Assembly: GCA_025462925.1 (NCBI GenBank)
Contig: JAOAPL010000348.1
Coordinates: forward strand, 1-34,721
Length of the DNA: 34,721 nt
Source: Acidobacteriaceae bacterium
GTDB taxonomy: Bacteria; Acidobacteriota; Terriglobia; Terriglobales; Acidobacteriaceae
Direction: 5' to 3'
The notes under the pieces were generated by a model. That model did no database searches and was not told the DNA's origin. It worked only from the letters and a program-made list of their open reading frames with translations. Of this stretch, positions 1 to 7,834 are shown one piece after another (positions within the stretch are counted from its first letter, which is position 1; each line of letters opens with the position of its first letter). The translations under genes and the position numbers were made by a program.

Positions 1-1528
1 CATCTGCTCTCCGCACCGCTACATCCCACTCCTCGCGAGACCACGCCTGATCTCCCCACCACTCACCTGAGTTCCGCCACGGCCCTGCCAACGCAACCAC
101 TTCAGCGGATGCTCTGCTTCCATTCAGCAGCAAACGCGCAGGCACACCGTTGCGCAATTCAACTTTCACTGGCAATGCAGGACGAAACATGCGCACTGCG
201 TTAGCAACGTGTGGCACAGCCGCACTCGGCTGTGCGCGCTCCACCCCTGTCGTGAAATGCCGCATAAGAACTGCATCGGGCTTGTGCGTGTCCATCAACA
301 CCGGCGAGCCAACCCGTTCGGCTACATTCACATTTGCTGGCTCCAACTTCTGGCGACTAGATTTCTTTCCCAGCCCTTGGACCACATTGCGGATCCGCGC
401 CAACGTAAGTTCCATGCGCTCCGGTTCAGGCGATGCAGGAACAAACAGCCCGCCCTGAGCCGCTCGCGCCCGCGCGGCTTCCGCGATAAGCGTGATCTTC
501 TTTACCGGCCACGACGGCGGACTCGACTGCAAATCCAATTGCAGCAGCTTGAGAAATACTTTGCCGTCCCGCATCGGCACCGGCAACCGGATGACGCGCT
601 CGTGAAAGTCTTTGCTGACTACTGACTTCTGACTACTGACTACTGCTCTCTGCACATCCTCATTCACTTCCAACTTCAACCGCATCCGCAATTCATTCGT
701 CGACAACGCCCGCGCCGCCAATCGCGTGCAAAGCTGTTCCAGAAGCCGCGATAAGATGAAAGCCAGCGGCTCCAGCAGATCCACCGCATCTTCCAACTCC
801 ATGCTCTCTTCAAAATGAAGCTGCGCTTCCGCCGGAACAATCGTCCGCGAAGTTCTGCCCAGAGCGAGCGCCTGTAATCGCAATCCCTCTTGACCTAAAC
901 GCTCGGACAAAGCCAACGGTGGCAACGCCGCCAAAGAACGCAGGTTGCGCACGCCCCAGCGGTTGAGCGTCTCCAGGATTTCTTCCGACGCGCCGAGCAC
1001 ATCGATCGGCAAGCACCCCAACCGCTCCGCCTCCTTGCATTGCGGGATCACCGTGATTCCCGGAAACCCGAGCGCAGCGTGCATCGCCGCATCAGGATTG
1101 GATGCCACCGCCACGTTCGCTTCCAATCCCATTCCCGCTGCATGTCGCAACAACTCCCGCGCAATGCTCTGCACCGGACCAAACAATTGTTCCAGCCCAT
1201 GCAGATCAACCATGATGGTGTCCGGTGTAGTCGATTCCACTCGCGGAGAAAATGTCTGCCCGCAATCGAGCAGCGCCGCGTGCGCCGATTCTTCCTGCGC
1301 CAGTGATCGCCGCAGCAACGTCACTTGCGGACACGCCTCGGCTTGCAACTTCGTCATCCCCGCAGCGATTCCCGCGTTGCGTGCTTTTTCATTTACAGTA
1401 ATTACGGTGACGATCGGAGGCGTGCCCTCCAGCACCGCCACCGCTTTTTCGCGCAAGCCGGAAGCATCGCAATGTCGCACCACCGCCTGCACGGGAAAAT
1501 CAGGGACGTATATACAGGCAAAAGGCAT
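1..1528 (-). CDS. imuB: ImuB-like Y-family DNA polymerase homologue (partial, runs off left edge)
   Basis: Open on the minus strand from an ATG at 1528 to the window edge, giving at least 509 codons with no stop. It starts with MPFACIYVPDFPVQAVVR, the fold position of the Y-family palm, and continues with a VDLHGLEQLFG block, a helix-hairpin region (LGASEEILETLNRWG) and a little-finger domain. The catalytic carboxylates of active Y polymerases (the DFD at the N terminus and the SIDE motif) are absent, as is typical of ImuB. ImuB is known as a non-catalytic scaffold of the DnaE2 mutasome that binds the beta clamp. The gene starts 6 nt after the stop of imuA, so the two are probably one transcript. 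dnaE2 would be expected further left, outside the window. Two repeat-derived segments lie in frame: a palindrome at 215-234 and a CTGACTACTG tract at 615-645. Confidence 0.88.
   Translation of the reverse strand, partial: MPFACIYVPDFPVQAVVRHCDASGLREKAVAVLEGTPPIVTVITVNEKARNAGIAAGMTKLQAEACPQVTLLRRSLAQEESAHAALLDCGQTFSPRVESTTPDTIMVDLHGLEQLFGPVQSIARELLRHAAGMGLEANVAVASNPDAAMHAALGFPGITVIPQCKEAERLGCLPIDVLGASEEILETLNRWGVRNLRSLAALPPLALSERLGQEGLRLQALALGRTSRTIVPAEAQLHFEESMELEDAVDLLEPLAFILSRLLEQLCTRLAARALSTNELRMRLKLEVNEDVQRAVVSSQKSVVSKDFHERVIRLPVPMRDGKVFLKLLQLDLQSSPPSWPVKKITLIAEAARARAAQGGLFVPASPEPERMELTLARIRNVVQGLGKKSSRQKLEPANVNVAERVGSPVLMDTHKPDAVLMRHFTTGVERAQPSAAVPHVANAVRMFRPALPVKVELRNGVPARLLLNGSRASAEVVALAGPWRNSGEWWGDQAWSREEWDVAVRRAD
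215..234. repeat. Palindromic repeat inside imuB
   Basis: CACAGCCG and CGGCTGTG arms around a 4-nt loop, preceded by GTGG. The same element occurs at 1617-1636 in imuA with the same arms and one loop change. It is read in frame as part of the ImuB protein (around ERAQPSAAVPH). Confidence 0.75.
615..645. repeat. CTGACTA-type short tandem tract inside imuB
   Basis: A 31-bp run built from CTGACTA / CTGACTT units, in frame within imuB and encoding VVSSQKSVVSK. It looks like an inserted low-complexity repeat rather than conserved polymerase sequence. Confidence 0.6.
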
Positions 1529-1534
1529 TGCGCC

Positions 1535-2419
1535 TCATCTTGCCCAAGGCATTTGCGTTTCGAATTCGGAAGGAGCTGAAGATGGCGACTTGCGACGATC
1601 CGTTATGGTTGTGTGGCACAGCCGCCCTCGGCTGTGTGCTACTTCCACCTGAACATCCAGCCCTCTCAGCAGATTGGAGTGTGTCGGAGCTGCAGCGCAC
1701 CGTTGCGAACCGGTTGAATAAAATTCTGAGGACATCAAACTCGACCACCGTGCCTGCGCAGCTTTTACTTGCAGCACCAGGGAAGCGCACGTCTTCGCGT
1801 ACGGCTCCTGCTCCAAGATGACCAGCGCCGTCGGCGTGTTCTCCACTGCGCGACGAAACCGGAACCACGATGTCAGCGGAACCCGGCGGGCGACTTCCGG
1901 CGCAATGTCGCCGAGATCAACCGCGACTAAACCGAACCCACCACTCTGCAAAAGCAAATCGGTGACCTTGAGTGCTTTTTCTAATGCGTTAAAAGCAGCA
2001 GCCCGATTTCCAGAACTCGTCCCGCACCGCACCCACAGAACGCGACTCAGATCCACGCCAGCACCTTCTGCCGACGCAGGATGGAAAGCATCGCTCGCAT
2101 CCACCACTGCGCAAAACTCACGCCTTGATTGGCTTCCTGTCACTTGGGCCAACAGGGAAAACATTAGCGACGTCCTACCCGACGAACCCGCTCCGCAGAT
2201 CTCGCTCAGTGCTCCCCGCGGCAGGCCTCCCGTTTCGCTTCCTGTCTCTCTGGCAATTCCAGCATCCACTTCGGCGATACCGGTGGAGAACACTTCCACT
2301 CGTGGCTTCTCCCGCACCGTGAGCGCGGAGGGAATTTTTTTGGCGAGATTAGATTCCACCTGCGCGCGCACAACTTCAGCGCGAGAAATCGGGATTGCGG
2401 AACCGCCGCGGGACACCAT
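1535..2419 (-). CDS. imuA: ImuA-like RecA/SulA-related protein
   Basis: 294 codons, ATG at 2419 with GAGG about 8 nt upstream. The sequence resembles the RecA-like ATPase core of ImuA: a Walker A-type loop ICGAGSSGRTSL near residue 95, hydrophobic strands (FCAVVDASDAF, GLVAVDLGDI, ALVILEQEPYA) and a C-terminal basic tail. ImuA proteins are known partners of ImuB and DnaE2 in SOS-induced mutagenic translesion synthesis. The gene lies directly upstream of imuB with a 6-nt gap. The C-terminal part (VEVAHSRGRLCHTT) is encoded by a GC-rich palindrome at 1617-1636 that also occurs in imuB, so the tail may have been extended or altered by a repeat insertion. I saw no clear LexA box upstream. Confidence 0.82.
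   Translation of the reverse strand: MVSRGGSAIPISRAEVVRAQVESNLAKKIPSALTVREKPRVEVFSTGIAEVDAGIARETGSETGGLPRGALSEICGAGSSGRTSLMFSLLAQVTGSQSRREFCAVVDASDAFHPASAEGAGVDLSRVLWVRCGTSSGNRAAAFNALEKALKVTDLLLQSGGFGLVAVDLGDIAPEVARRVPLTSWFRFRRAVENTPTALVILEQEPYAKTCASLVLQVKAAQARWSSLMSSEFYSTGSQRCAAAPTHSNLLRGLDVQVEVAHSRGRLCHTTITDRRKSPSSAPSEFETQMPWAR
1617..1636. repeat. Palindromic repeat inside imuA
   Basis: CACAGCCGCCCTCGGCTGTG, perfect 8-bp arms with loop CCCT. It is the second copy of the element at 215-234 and lies in frame in the ImuA C-terminal region. Confidence 0.75.
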
Positions 2420-2556
2420 GCAAGAAACCTCAGAAGGGAAAAACGCAAAACACTCAACCGCGGATAAAAGACAGGAAAGAACGGATCAAGAGAAAGTAGC
2501 TATAACTCTTACTGCAGCGAAGCCGGAGCCGTAGGGTTTTACAGTCTTTCGCTTTT

Positions 2557-2632
2557 CTCCGTGTTCTCCGTGTCTCCGTGGTAAATAAGCCTTCGCTCTA
2601 TCCGCGTTTATCTTTCTTTTATCCGCGGTTAA
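2557..2632. repeat. CTCCGTG / ATCCGCG direct-repeat tract in the gap upstream of imuA
   Basis: The 374-base gap between imuA and the DUF6328-like gene contains three CTCCGTG-type units (2557-2582) and two ATCCGCG units with TTTATC / GTTAA spacers (2600-2632), followed by pyrimidine-rich TTTTGC repeats to about 2660. No gene was recognised in the gap. A further CCGCGGATAAAAGA fragment at about 2459 belongs to the same repeat type. Confidence 0.6.
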
Positions 2633-2793
2633 AGCTTTTGCTTTTGCTTTCAAATCCAGCATCTTACTTTCGCTTTTTCTTCGCCTAACAATTGAGATTC
2701 TGCCCCACCCATGAAGGGTTGTCAACTGCCCATTTTTGGTGCATTTCAGTGTTCATCACACCCCCAGCACACGCATCGAACTGAGTAGGTTTC

Positions 2794-3747
2794 ATGTCCA
2801 CGCTCAAAGACAAACTTGAGAACGCCTTGAATGAAAGCCGCATTCTCATTCTCGGAGCACAGGTCCTTATCGGTTTCGGCTTTCGCACCATCTTTGAGCG
2901 CGGCTTTTCCAAGTTGTCTCTCACTTTGCAAGAAATGAAGCTTGTCTCTTTGGGGATGATGATCCTTGCTCTGGGCCTTCTTGTCTCACCCGTGGCCTAT
3001 CACCGCATCGTTGAGCGGGAACAGCCCGCTCCTGATTTGCACAACTTCACGCAGCGCGTGATCACATTTGCCCTGCTGCCGTTTGCGTTTGCCATGGGGT
3101 GGGACTCTTACGTCGCGTCCGCAAAAGTACTTTCGCCTTCGTACAGTTGGATCTTTGGCCTGCTCGTCGCAGCAGTGGCCCTCTACTTTTGGTACGGACT
3201 GGAATACCACACCCGGCGGCACAAGAAAGACCTTTCAGAGCAATCAGAGGGAGGGAAACAGGAATCCATGGAATTGAAGGACAAGATTAAAGAGGTGCTG
3301 ATTGAAGCACGAATGGTTTTACCCGGCGCCCAAGCGTTGCTTGGATTTCAATTCATAGTCGTGCTTACGGATGCCTTCGACGAACTCCCACAATCGTTGA
3401 AAATCCTGCATCTGAGCAGTCTCTTTTCGGTCGCGCTATGCACTGTCCTGCTGATTGCGCCCGCTGCTTATCACCGCATCGTTTGCCGTGGTGAAGATTC
3501 TGAAGACTTGCTGCAATTTGCCAGCTTGATCATTCTCGCAGCCATGGTCCCTCTGGCTGCCGGGCTCGCCACCGATTTCCTGATTGTCACTTGGATGGTC
3601 ACCAAATCGATGCCAGTCGCGCTGGCCGCGTCAGCGGCGATGTTGGTACTACTGTTGGGATTCTGGTTCGGATACATGTGGTGGTTGCGGGGTCGCAAGC
3701 AAGCCCAAGCGCGTATGCAAAATCTTCGCCAAACAAGAGTGGCATAG
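2794..3747 (+). CDS. Tandem DUF6328-like membrane protein (two fused repeats)
   Basis: 317 codons, ATG at 2794. The protein consists of two homologous halves, residues about 1-150 and 160-317. Each starts with a charged helix (LKDKLENALNESRILILGAQ and LKDKIKEVLIEARMVLPGAQ), followed by LLGF/LIGF, a segment ending in SPVAYHRIV or APAAYHRIV, and about four hydrophobic segments, so roughly eight membrane spans in total. This pattern fits DUF6328, normally a single unit of about 140-160 residues. The halves are joined by a hydrophilic linker (RRHKKDLSEQSEGGKQ). Function is unknown. It stands alone, between the repeat-filled gap after imuA and a convergent aminotransferase. Its stop is followed by a dispersed ATCCGTG repeat. 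Confidence 0.8.
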   Translation: MSTLKDKLENALNESRILILGAQVLIGFGFRTIFERGFSKLSLTLQEMKLVSLGMMILALGLLVSPVAYHRIVEREQPAPDLHNFTQRVITFALLPFAFAMGWDSYVASAKVLSPSYSWIFGLLVAAVALYFWYGLEYHTRRHKKDLSEQSEGGKQESMELKDKIKEVLIEARMVLPGAQALLGFQFIVVLTDAFDELPQSLKILHLSSLFSVALCTVLLIAPAAYHRIVCRGEDSEDLLQFASLIILAAMVPLAAGLATDFLIVTWMVTKSMPVALAASAAMLVLLLGFWFGYMWWLRGRKQAQARMQNLRQTRVA

Positions 3748-3773
3748 CAGAAGGTCTGGCTTTGGATTTGATC

Positions 3774-3867
3774 GATCCGTGAAAATCCGTGTTATCCGTG
3801 CGATCCGTGGCAAGGTCTTGGTTCTTGCCTTTGACCTTCAACGAGAAACCAGAAACGAGAAACTGCC
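3774..3867. repeat. Composite ATCCGTG + AGAAACGAG dispersed repeat (copy A)
   Basis: Four ATCCGTG units (3774-3810) followed by TTGCCTTTGACC and an ACGAGAAACCAGAAACGAGA tract. It ends exactly at the stop codon (TTA on plus) of the minus-strand aminotransferase. A related composite copy is at 8986-9073. Confidence 0.75.
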
Positions 3868-5049
3868 TTACAGATTCTTCTTCATCGAATCCAGCCCGGC
3901 TTTTATGTTCTCTGGTGAGGTCGAGAATGAAAATCGCAAGTGTCCTTCTCCGTGCTGGCCAAAGACGATTCCGGGCACGGTTGCCACTTGCGCAATCTCG
4001 AGCAGGTGGGAGGCCGCTCTGCGGCTATCGCGATCGATTCGCGTTACTTCCGGGAAGGCGTAGAACGCTCCCGGCGGCATCGGACATTTCAAGCCCAGCG
4101 AGTTCAGGCCGTTGACCATCAAGTCGCGACGCTTTCGATAGGCCGCGCGCATCTCCGCAAAAAATTCGATCGGCGTTGCTAATGCCGCCAGCGCCGCCCA
4201 TTGTGATGGTGTCGAGACGCCGTTCGTCGAATACAGCGTGGTCTTGCGCAGTCCCGTCATCCACGGTTCCTTCGCCACCACATACCCAACGCGCCATCCC
4301 GTCATCGAATATGACTTTGAGAGCGTAAAGCAACTCAGCGTGCGCTCGAACATCTCCGGTAGTGAAGCGATGGAAACATGATCGCCGTCATAGACCAAGT
4401 CTTCATAGGCTTCATCGGAGAAGACGATCATGTCGCGGTCGCGCACAAATTTCGCCACTGCTTCCGCATCCGTGCGGGTGAAAACCACGCCACTCGGATT
4501 CTGCGGAGTGTTGTAGTAGATCGCGCGAGTGCGAGGGTTGGAATACTTCGCCAACGTCTCCGCAATTCCATTCTGGCGCGCTTCTTCGGTCGAAACAAAA
4601 ACCGGTTTTGCTTGCGAATATACGATCAAGTCTTTGATCGGAGTCCAGAACGGAGAGAACATCAGGACTTCATCGCCGGGATTCAGCACCGTCTGGAACG
4701 ATCCAAAAAGTCCTTGCATCCCACCGTTGACCACGATGACATCTTCCACTTTCGCGGGAATGCCATTGCGCTCGGAGACCTTCTTTGCGATCGCCTGCCG
4801 CAATTCCATCACGCCGGACGACGGCGCATATCGCGTCTTGTTGTCGCGAAGGGCGCGGCTCATCGCATCTTTTATGTGGTCGGGTGTGGCCAGGTAAGGT
4901 TCGCCACCTTCGTACTGGTGGACTTGTACTCCCTGCGCCCGCAGGTCCATTACCTTATTGCGGATCTGAACGATATCGGAAAAGCCAACTTGCTCCAGGC
5001 GGTCGGAGATGCGGAATCGTGCGGATGTGGAGATCGGTGTAGAACTCAC
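3868..5049 (-). CDS. PLP-dependent aminotransferase, class I/II (aspartate-aminotransferase fold)
   Basis: 393 codons from a GTG at 5049. The frame is open to a TTG at 5118, but no ATG occurs before the conserved core, and GTG gives a typical N terminus (SSTPISTSARFRISDRL). Motifs of fold-type I aminotransferases are present: YAPSSGVMELRQAIAKK, NGGMQGLFG, YYNTPQNPSGVV, SDEAYEDLVYDG and the Schiff-base lysine in SKSYSMTGWRVGY (about Lys245). It should transfer an amino group between an amino acid and 2-oxoglutarate or a similar keto acid in the cytoplasm. The substrate cannot be read from the sequence. It is a single-gene unit. A dispersed repeat ends directly at its stop codon. Confidence 0.9.
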   Translation of the reverse strand: MSSTPISTSARFRISDRLEQVGFSDIVQIRNKVMDLRAQGVQVHQYEGGEPYLATPDHIKDAMSRALRDNKTRYAPSSGVMELRQAIAKKVSERNGIPAKVEDVIVVNGGMQGLFGSFQTVLNPGDEVLMFSPFWTPIKDLIVYSQAKPVFVSTEEARQNGIAETLAKYSNPRTRAIYYNTPQNPSGVVFTRTDAEAVAKFVRDRDMIVFSDEAYEDLVYDGDHVSIASLPEMFERTLSCFTLSKSYSMTGWRVGYVVAKEPWMTGLRKTTLYSTNGVSTPSQWAALAALATPIEFFAEMRAAYRKRRDLMVNGLNSLGLKCPMPPGAFYAFPEVTRIDRDSRRAASHLLEIAQVATVPGIVFGQHGEGHLRFSFSTSPENIKAGLDSMKKNL

Positions 5050-5133
5050 TTGGGAAGATCGATCCTGTTGTTGGCGTTGGGAACCTTCGAGTATATCGGA
5101 GTTCCCAACGCCATCCAACTGCGGAATAACTGA

Positions 5134-5223
5134 TTACAAACCATCTTTAAACAAATGGATGCCAATGCCGAGTAACGCGACGGCACCAAATCCTAACCGC
5201 AGTCGCCATCCTACCGTCGGCAC
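5134..5223 (-). CDS. Possible 29-residue single-span membrane peptide
   Basis: The minus frame from GTG 5223 to TAA 5134 reads VPTVGWRLRLGFGAVALLGIGIHLFKDGL. It is one hydrophobic span flanked by basic residues, which looks more like real protein than chance. The frame extends upstream (KSETQRSRTPPRK) to a TAG that lies inside a dispersed repeat, with no ATG, so it may be the 3' remnant of a gene truncated by the repeat. The start and ribosome site are weak. Confidence 0.28.
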   Translation of the reverse strand: MPTVGWRLRLGFGAVALLGIGIHLFKDGL

Positions 5224-5265
5224 TACTTTGCGCGGCGGAGTTCTACTTCGCTGCGTTTCGCTTTT

Positions 5266-5302
5266 CTAACCAGAAACGAGAAACTAGAAACGAGAAACTG
5301 CC
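5266..5302. repeat. AGAAACGAG-type dispersed repeat (copy C)
   Basis: CTAACCAGAAACGAGAAACT followed by another AGAAACGAGAAACTGCC unit. It ends 5 nt before the stop of the minus-strand M28 peptidase, the same placement as copies at 3867, 7170, 9073 and 10434. Confidence 0.75.
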
Positions 5303-5307
5303 ACATC

Positions 5308-6930
5308 CTACTTCGCCGCGGCAGCCGCAGCTGCATTCTTCTTCAATGGATGGTCCAGATTCGCCAGCCGCCATCCGGTTTCGTATACCAGCCGGCCGAC
5401 GCGCGTCATCTTGTCGAAGTCGATCTTGTCCACCGTGTCCGTGGGCTGGTGATAATCCACATGGATGCCATCGAAGTAGAAGATGATCGGGATACCATGT
5501 TTGGCATAGTTCCAGTGGTCCGAGCGGTAGTAGATGCGCTCGGGATGATTCGGATCGTTCAGCAGGTAATCAAGCTTCAATTTTTCGAAATCCGAATTGG
5601 TGGTTTCGCTGATCTGGTTCAGCTCCGGGCTGATTCGGTCCGCGCCGATCAGGTAGATGGTGTCTTTGTCAGTGAGTTCCTTGTCGCCTTCAGCGGTATC
5701 GCCCGCAGGCTTGGAGCGGCCGATCATGTCGATGTTCAAGTCAACTAAGAGTTTTTCGAGCGGAACCGCCGGAGCATGGTCGGTGTTGTACTGCGAGCCC
5801 AGCAGGCCCAACTCTTCGCCAGCGTGGAAGATGATGAATACCGACCGCTTCGGACGCTGCATCGAAAGCGCGTGTGCAATCGTTAGCACTGTCGTTGTTC
5901 CAGAACCATCGTCATCGGCGCCGTGATAGATCTCGCCGTTTTTCCCGGTCTTTAAATGATCGTAGTGCGCGCTGAAGGTGACGTATTCATCCTTCAATAC
6001 TGGGTCAGTGCCTTCGAGTGTCGCCACCACGTTCTGTGTTTTTACAGTAGTGATGTTCAGCGCGACCTTCGCCTTGGCAGATGCATTCAGAACTTTGGAC
6101 TGAAGTGGCTCGCCGTTCTTGATCTTCGTTCCAAGAGCGTCGAAGGTTAGGTCCATCTGCGCCAGCAGCTTTTCAGCGATGGCCGGCCCCAGCGTGATCG
6201 CCGGCAGTCTGTCGCTGTTGTTGTATGCAAGGCGAACGCTCTCCTGATTAAGGTTGCGCTGCTTGTACGCATCACCCTTCATCATGTTGGCAAACTGAGT
6301 GGAACCTGGAACGGAGATGGTTCCGATAGCCCCGTGCGCTTTCGCCGCCTCTTGGCCGCTCTCGTTGTCCTTCAGCTTGGAAGAATCAATGTCTTTCGGC
6401 AAACCGCGGACGACGATCACCCATTTTCCCTTCACGTCTAGTCCCGCATAGTCATCGTGGTTCAGCCGCGGCGCGGAGATCCCATAGCCGACGAACACGA
6501 TGCCACCTTCAAACGCACCTTCGCGCGAGCCGGAATTGTAGAAGTCCCCGTATGTGTAATCCGAGTTCTCACCGCCTACGGTCATGTTCAGTGAAGTCTT
6601 CGCCGGATCTGGTTTCACGGTCAGGACTTCAAAGCTCTGCATGTATGAGCCGTTATCGCCCGCGCCTTTGTAGCCGTACGCTTTCAGTCGGGTCGCAAGA
6701 TATTCCGCGGCGATGCCAAAGTTCGGCGCCAGCGTATATCGTCCGCCCAGTTGGTCGGACGAAAGAAACTCGAGATGCATCCGCAGTTCGGTCGGATTGA
6801 TCGCCGCCACGGATTCAGCCGGAGGTTTCGCCAGCTTTTTATCGACAGCGACAAGGTTGAGCGAAGTGCAAGCGAGCAGCACGGCAACCGCGGCTGCCCG
6901 AAAGAATGAGCGGAAATGATGTGGGTTCAC
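5308..6930 (-). CDS. Secreted M28-family zinc metallopeptidase with PA domain
   Basis: 540 codons, GTG start at 6930 (the nearby ATG is out of frame and stops at once). A signal peptide covers residues 1-29 (FFRAAAVAVLLACTSLNLVA). A PA-type insert follows around residues 130-230 (VFVGYGISAPRLNHDDYAGL, KGKWVIVVRGLP). The M28 catalytic domain from about residue 300 shows the co-catalytic zinc set: AHYDH (His322), HGADDDGSG (Asp340), HAGEELG (Glu372/Glu373), NIDMIGR (Asp401) and a late RSDHWNYAKHG histidine. The family comprises exported aminopeptidases or glutamate-carboxypeptidase-like enzymes, so a role in peptide scavenging is likely. It is a single gene. The 3' end abuts a dispersed AGAAACGAG repeat. 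Confidence 0.92.
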   Translation of the reverse strand: MNPHHFRSFFRAAAVAVLLACTSLNLVAVDKKLAKPPAESVAAINPTELRMHLEFLSSDQLGGRYTLAPNFGIAAEYLATRLKAYGYKGAGDNGSYMQSFEVLTVKPDPAKTSLNMTVGGENSDYTYGDFYNSGSREGAFEGGIVFVGYGISAPRLNHDDYAGLDVKGKWVIVVRGLPKDIDSSKLKDNESGQEAAKAHGAIGTISVPGSTQFANMMKGDAYKQRNLNQESVRLAYNNSDRLPAITLGPAIAEKLLAQMDLTFDALGTKIKNGEPLQSKVLNASAKAKVALNITTVKTQNVVATLEGTDPVLKDEYVTFSAHYDHLKTGKNGEIYHGADDDGSGTTTVLTIAHALSMQRPKRSVFIIFHAGEELGLLGSQYNTDHAPAVPLEKLLVDLNIDMIGRSKPAGDTAEGDKELTDKDTIYLIGADRISPELNQISETTNSDFEKLKLDYLLNDPNHPERIYYRSDHWNYAKHGIPIIFYFDGIHVDYHQPTDTVDKIDFDKMTRVGRLVYETGWRLANLDHPLKKNAAAAAAAK

Positions 6931-7010
6931 GAAAACATATTAAATCTTGCGAGAATTCCTGTCATTTGTATGTTGATGGGCTACCTGCTCTCGATTTTCG
7001 ACAAACGATA

Positions 7011-7036
7011 AACGAAACGAGAAACTAGAAACCGGC
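7011..7036. repeat. AGAAACTAG-type dispersed repeat (copy D)
   Basis: AACGAAACGAGAAACTAGAA followed by ACCGGCC. It lies in the gap between the M28 peptidase and the small secreted protein and, unlike the other copies, is not next to a stop codon. Confidence 0.55.
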
Positions 7037-7052
7037 CTTTCAGCTTTGAGAG

Positions 7053-7109
7053 GGCACGGCTTCAGCCGTGCCGCACGCTGCCTCACTCCGACGGCTTTAG
7101 CCGCTGAGG
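7053..7109. repeat. REP-like double hairpin
   Basis: A first palindrome GGCACGGCT-TC-AGCCGTGCC (7053-7072) is followed by a second, CCTCA...ACGGC-TTTA-GCCGC-TGAGG (7081-7109). It fills much of the 240-base gap between two minus-strand genes. It could act as an mRNA 3' structure, but this is inference. Confidence 0.65.
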
Positions 7110-7144
7110 TCAAGACAGCACGAGGCGATCTGCTTTTGTTTTTT

Positions 7145-7170
7145 ACGAGAAACTAGAAATTAGAAACCGC
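7145..7170. repeat. AGAAACTAG-type dispersed repeat (copy E)
   Basis: ACGAGAAACTAGAAATTAGA followed by AACCGC. It ends directly before the stop codon of the small secreted protein on the minus strand. Confidence 0.7.
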
Positions 7171-7171
7171 C

Positions 7172-7582
7172 TTACTTAATCTCCCCGCCCGCCGGATTGC
7201 ATGTCATCTGGACCACCGCATAGGTCTTTTCCAGTTCAGCGATCTTCCGCCGTTGCTCCGCAAGTATCTCCTGATAGTTTTGCGGCGCCATCCCCCAACA
7301 ACCCGTCAGCCGATAGAAGTAGACGGGCTTGCTATCCTTCGCCACCAGCTTGTTCTTGGCGTTGCAAGATGCACCCAATTGCTTAAGCTTCTGCTCCACG
7401 GTGATTGCCGCGCCGCTTTCGCGACTCACGACATCGTCCAGCTTCGTCTCGGGCGGAAGACACGCCGCAACGCTCTTTGTTCCAGCCGCCTGTTTGGACG
7501 ACTCCTTTGCTTCGATGAACAAAGGCTCGGAAATGAAGCAGAACAGCAAAGCGACGATTGGCAGGGAGTGCAGCTTAGGCAT
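7172..7582 (-). CDS. Small secreted protein of unknown function
   Basis: 136 codons from the ATG at 7582; the frame also contains a TTG two codons upstream, which is a poorer start. Residues 1-26 form a signal peptide (MPKLHSLPIVALLFCFISEP). The mature part is hydrophilic with four cysteines (ACLPP, ASCNAK, GCWGM, MTCNP), compatible with two disulfides outside the cytoplasm, and an EILAEQRRKIAELEKTYA helix near the C terminus. I do not recognise the family. It stands alone between repeat-rich gaps. Confidence 0.65.
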   Translation of the reverse strand: MPKLHSLPIVALLFCFISEPLFIEAKESSKQAAGTKSVAACLPPETKLDDVVSRESGAAITVEQKLKQLGASCNAKNKLVAKDSKPVYFYRLTGCWGMAPQNYQEILAEQRRKIAELEKTYAVVQMTCNPAGGEIK

Positions 7583-7625
7583 GAGCAAAGCTTAGTCTCA
7601 GAGGGTGGGAGGTGCAAAGCGGGGA

Positions 7626-7680
7626 CAAAAAAAGCCCGACGGCGCTCGTCCTATGCATGAGGGTCACGCGGCAGGGCTAA
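7626..7680. repeat. ATGCAT-core hairpin repeat (copy 1)
   Basis: AAAGCCC and GGGCT outer arms enclose GGCGCTCGTCCTATGCATGA followed by GGGTCACGCGGC. The same core occurs inverted at 16155-16209 and 16351-16405, where the outer stem is AAGCCCC/GGGGCTT instead. It lies in the gap between divergent genes. Confidence 0.7.
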
Positions 7681-7834
7681 GGGTTAAATCAAGTGAATGC
7701 AGAGTAGCTGGAATCGCATGTCTCACAAAACGCCAACGTGCGCCAAGCTGTGGAACTCCTGTGGAAGCCTTGTCGATCTTGTGGAAACCTCGTACAAAAA
7801 CTGGTTGCATGCACTTATGCAATAATGCTTCGCC

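Noticed and set aside
945-1652. Plus-strand ORF of 235 codons
   Set aside because: Antisense to imuB and imuA, with no protein features; a shadow caused by GC-rich codon use.
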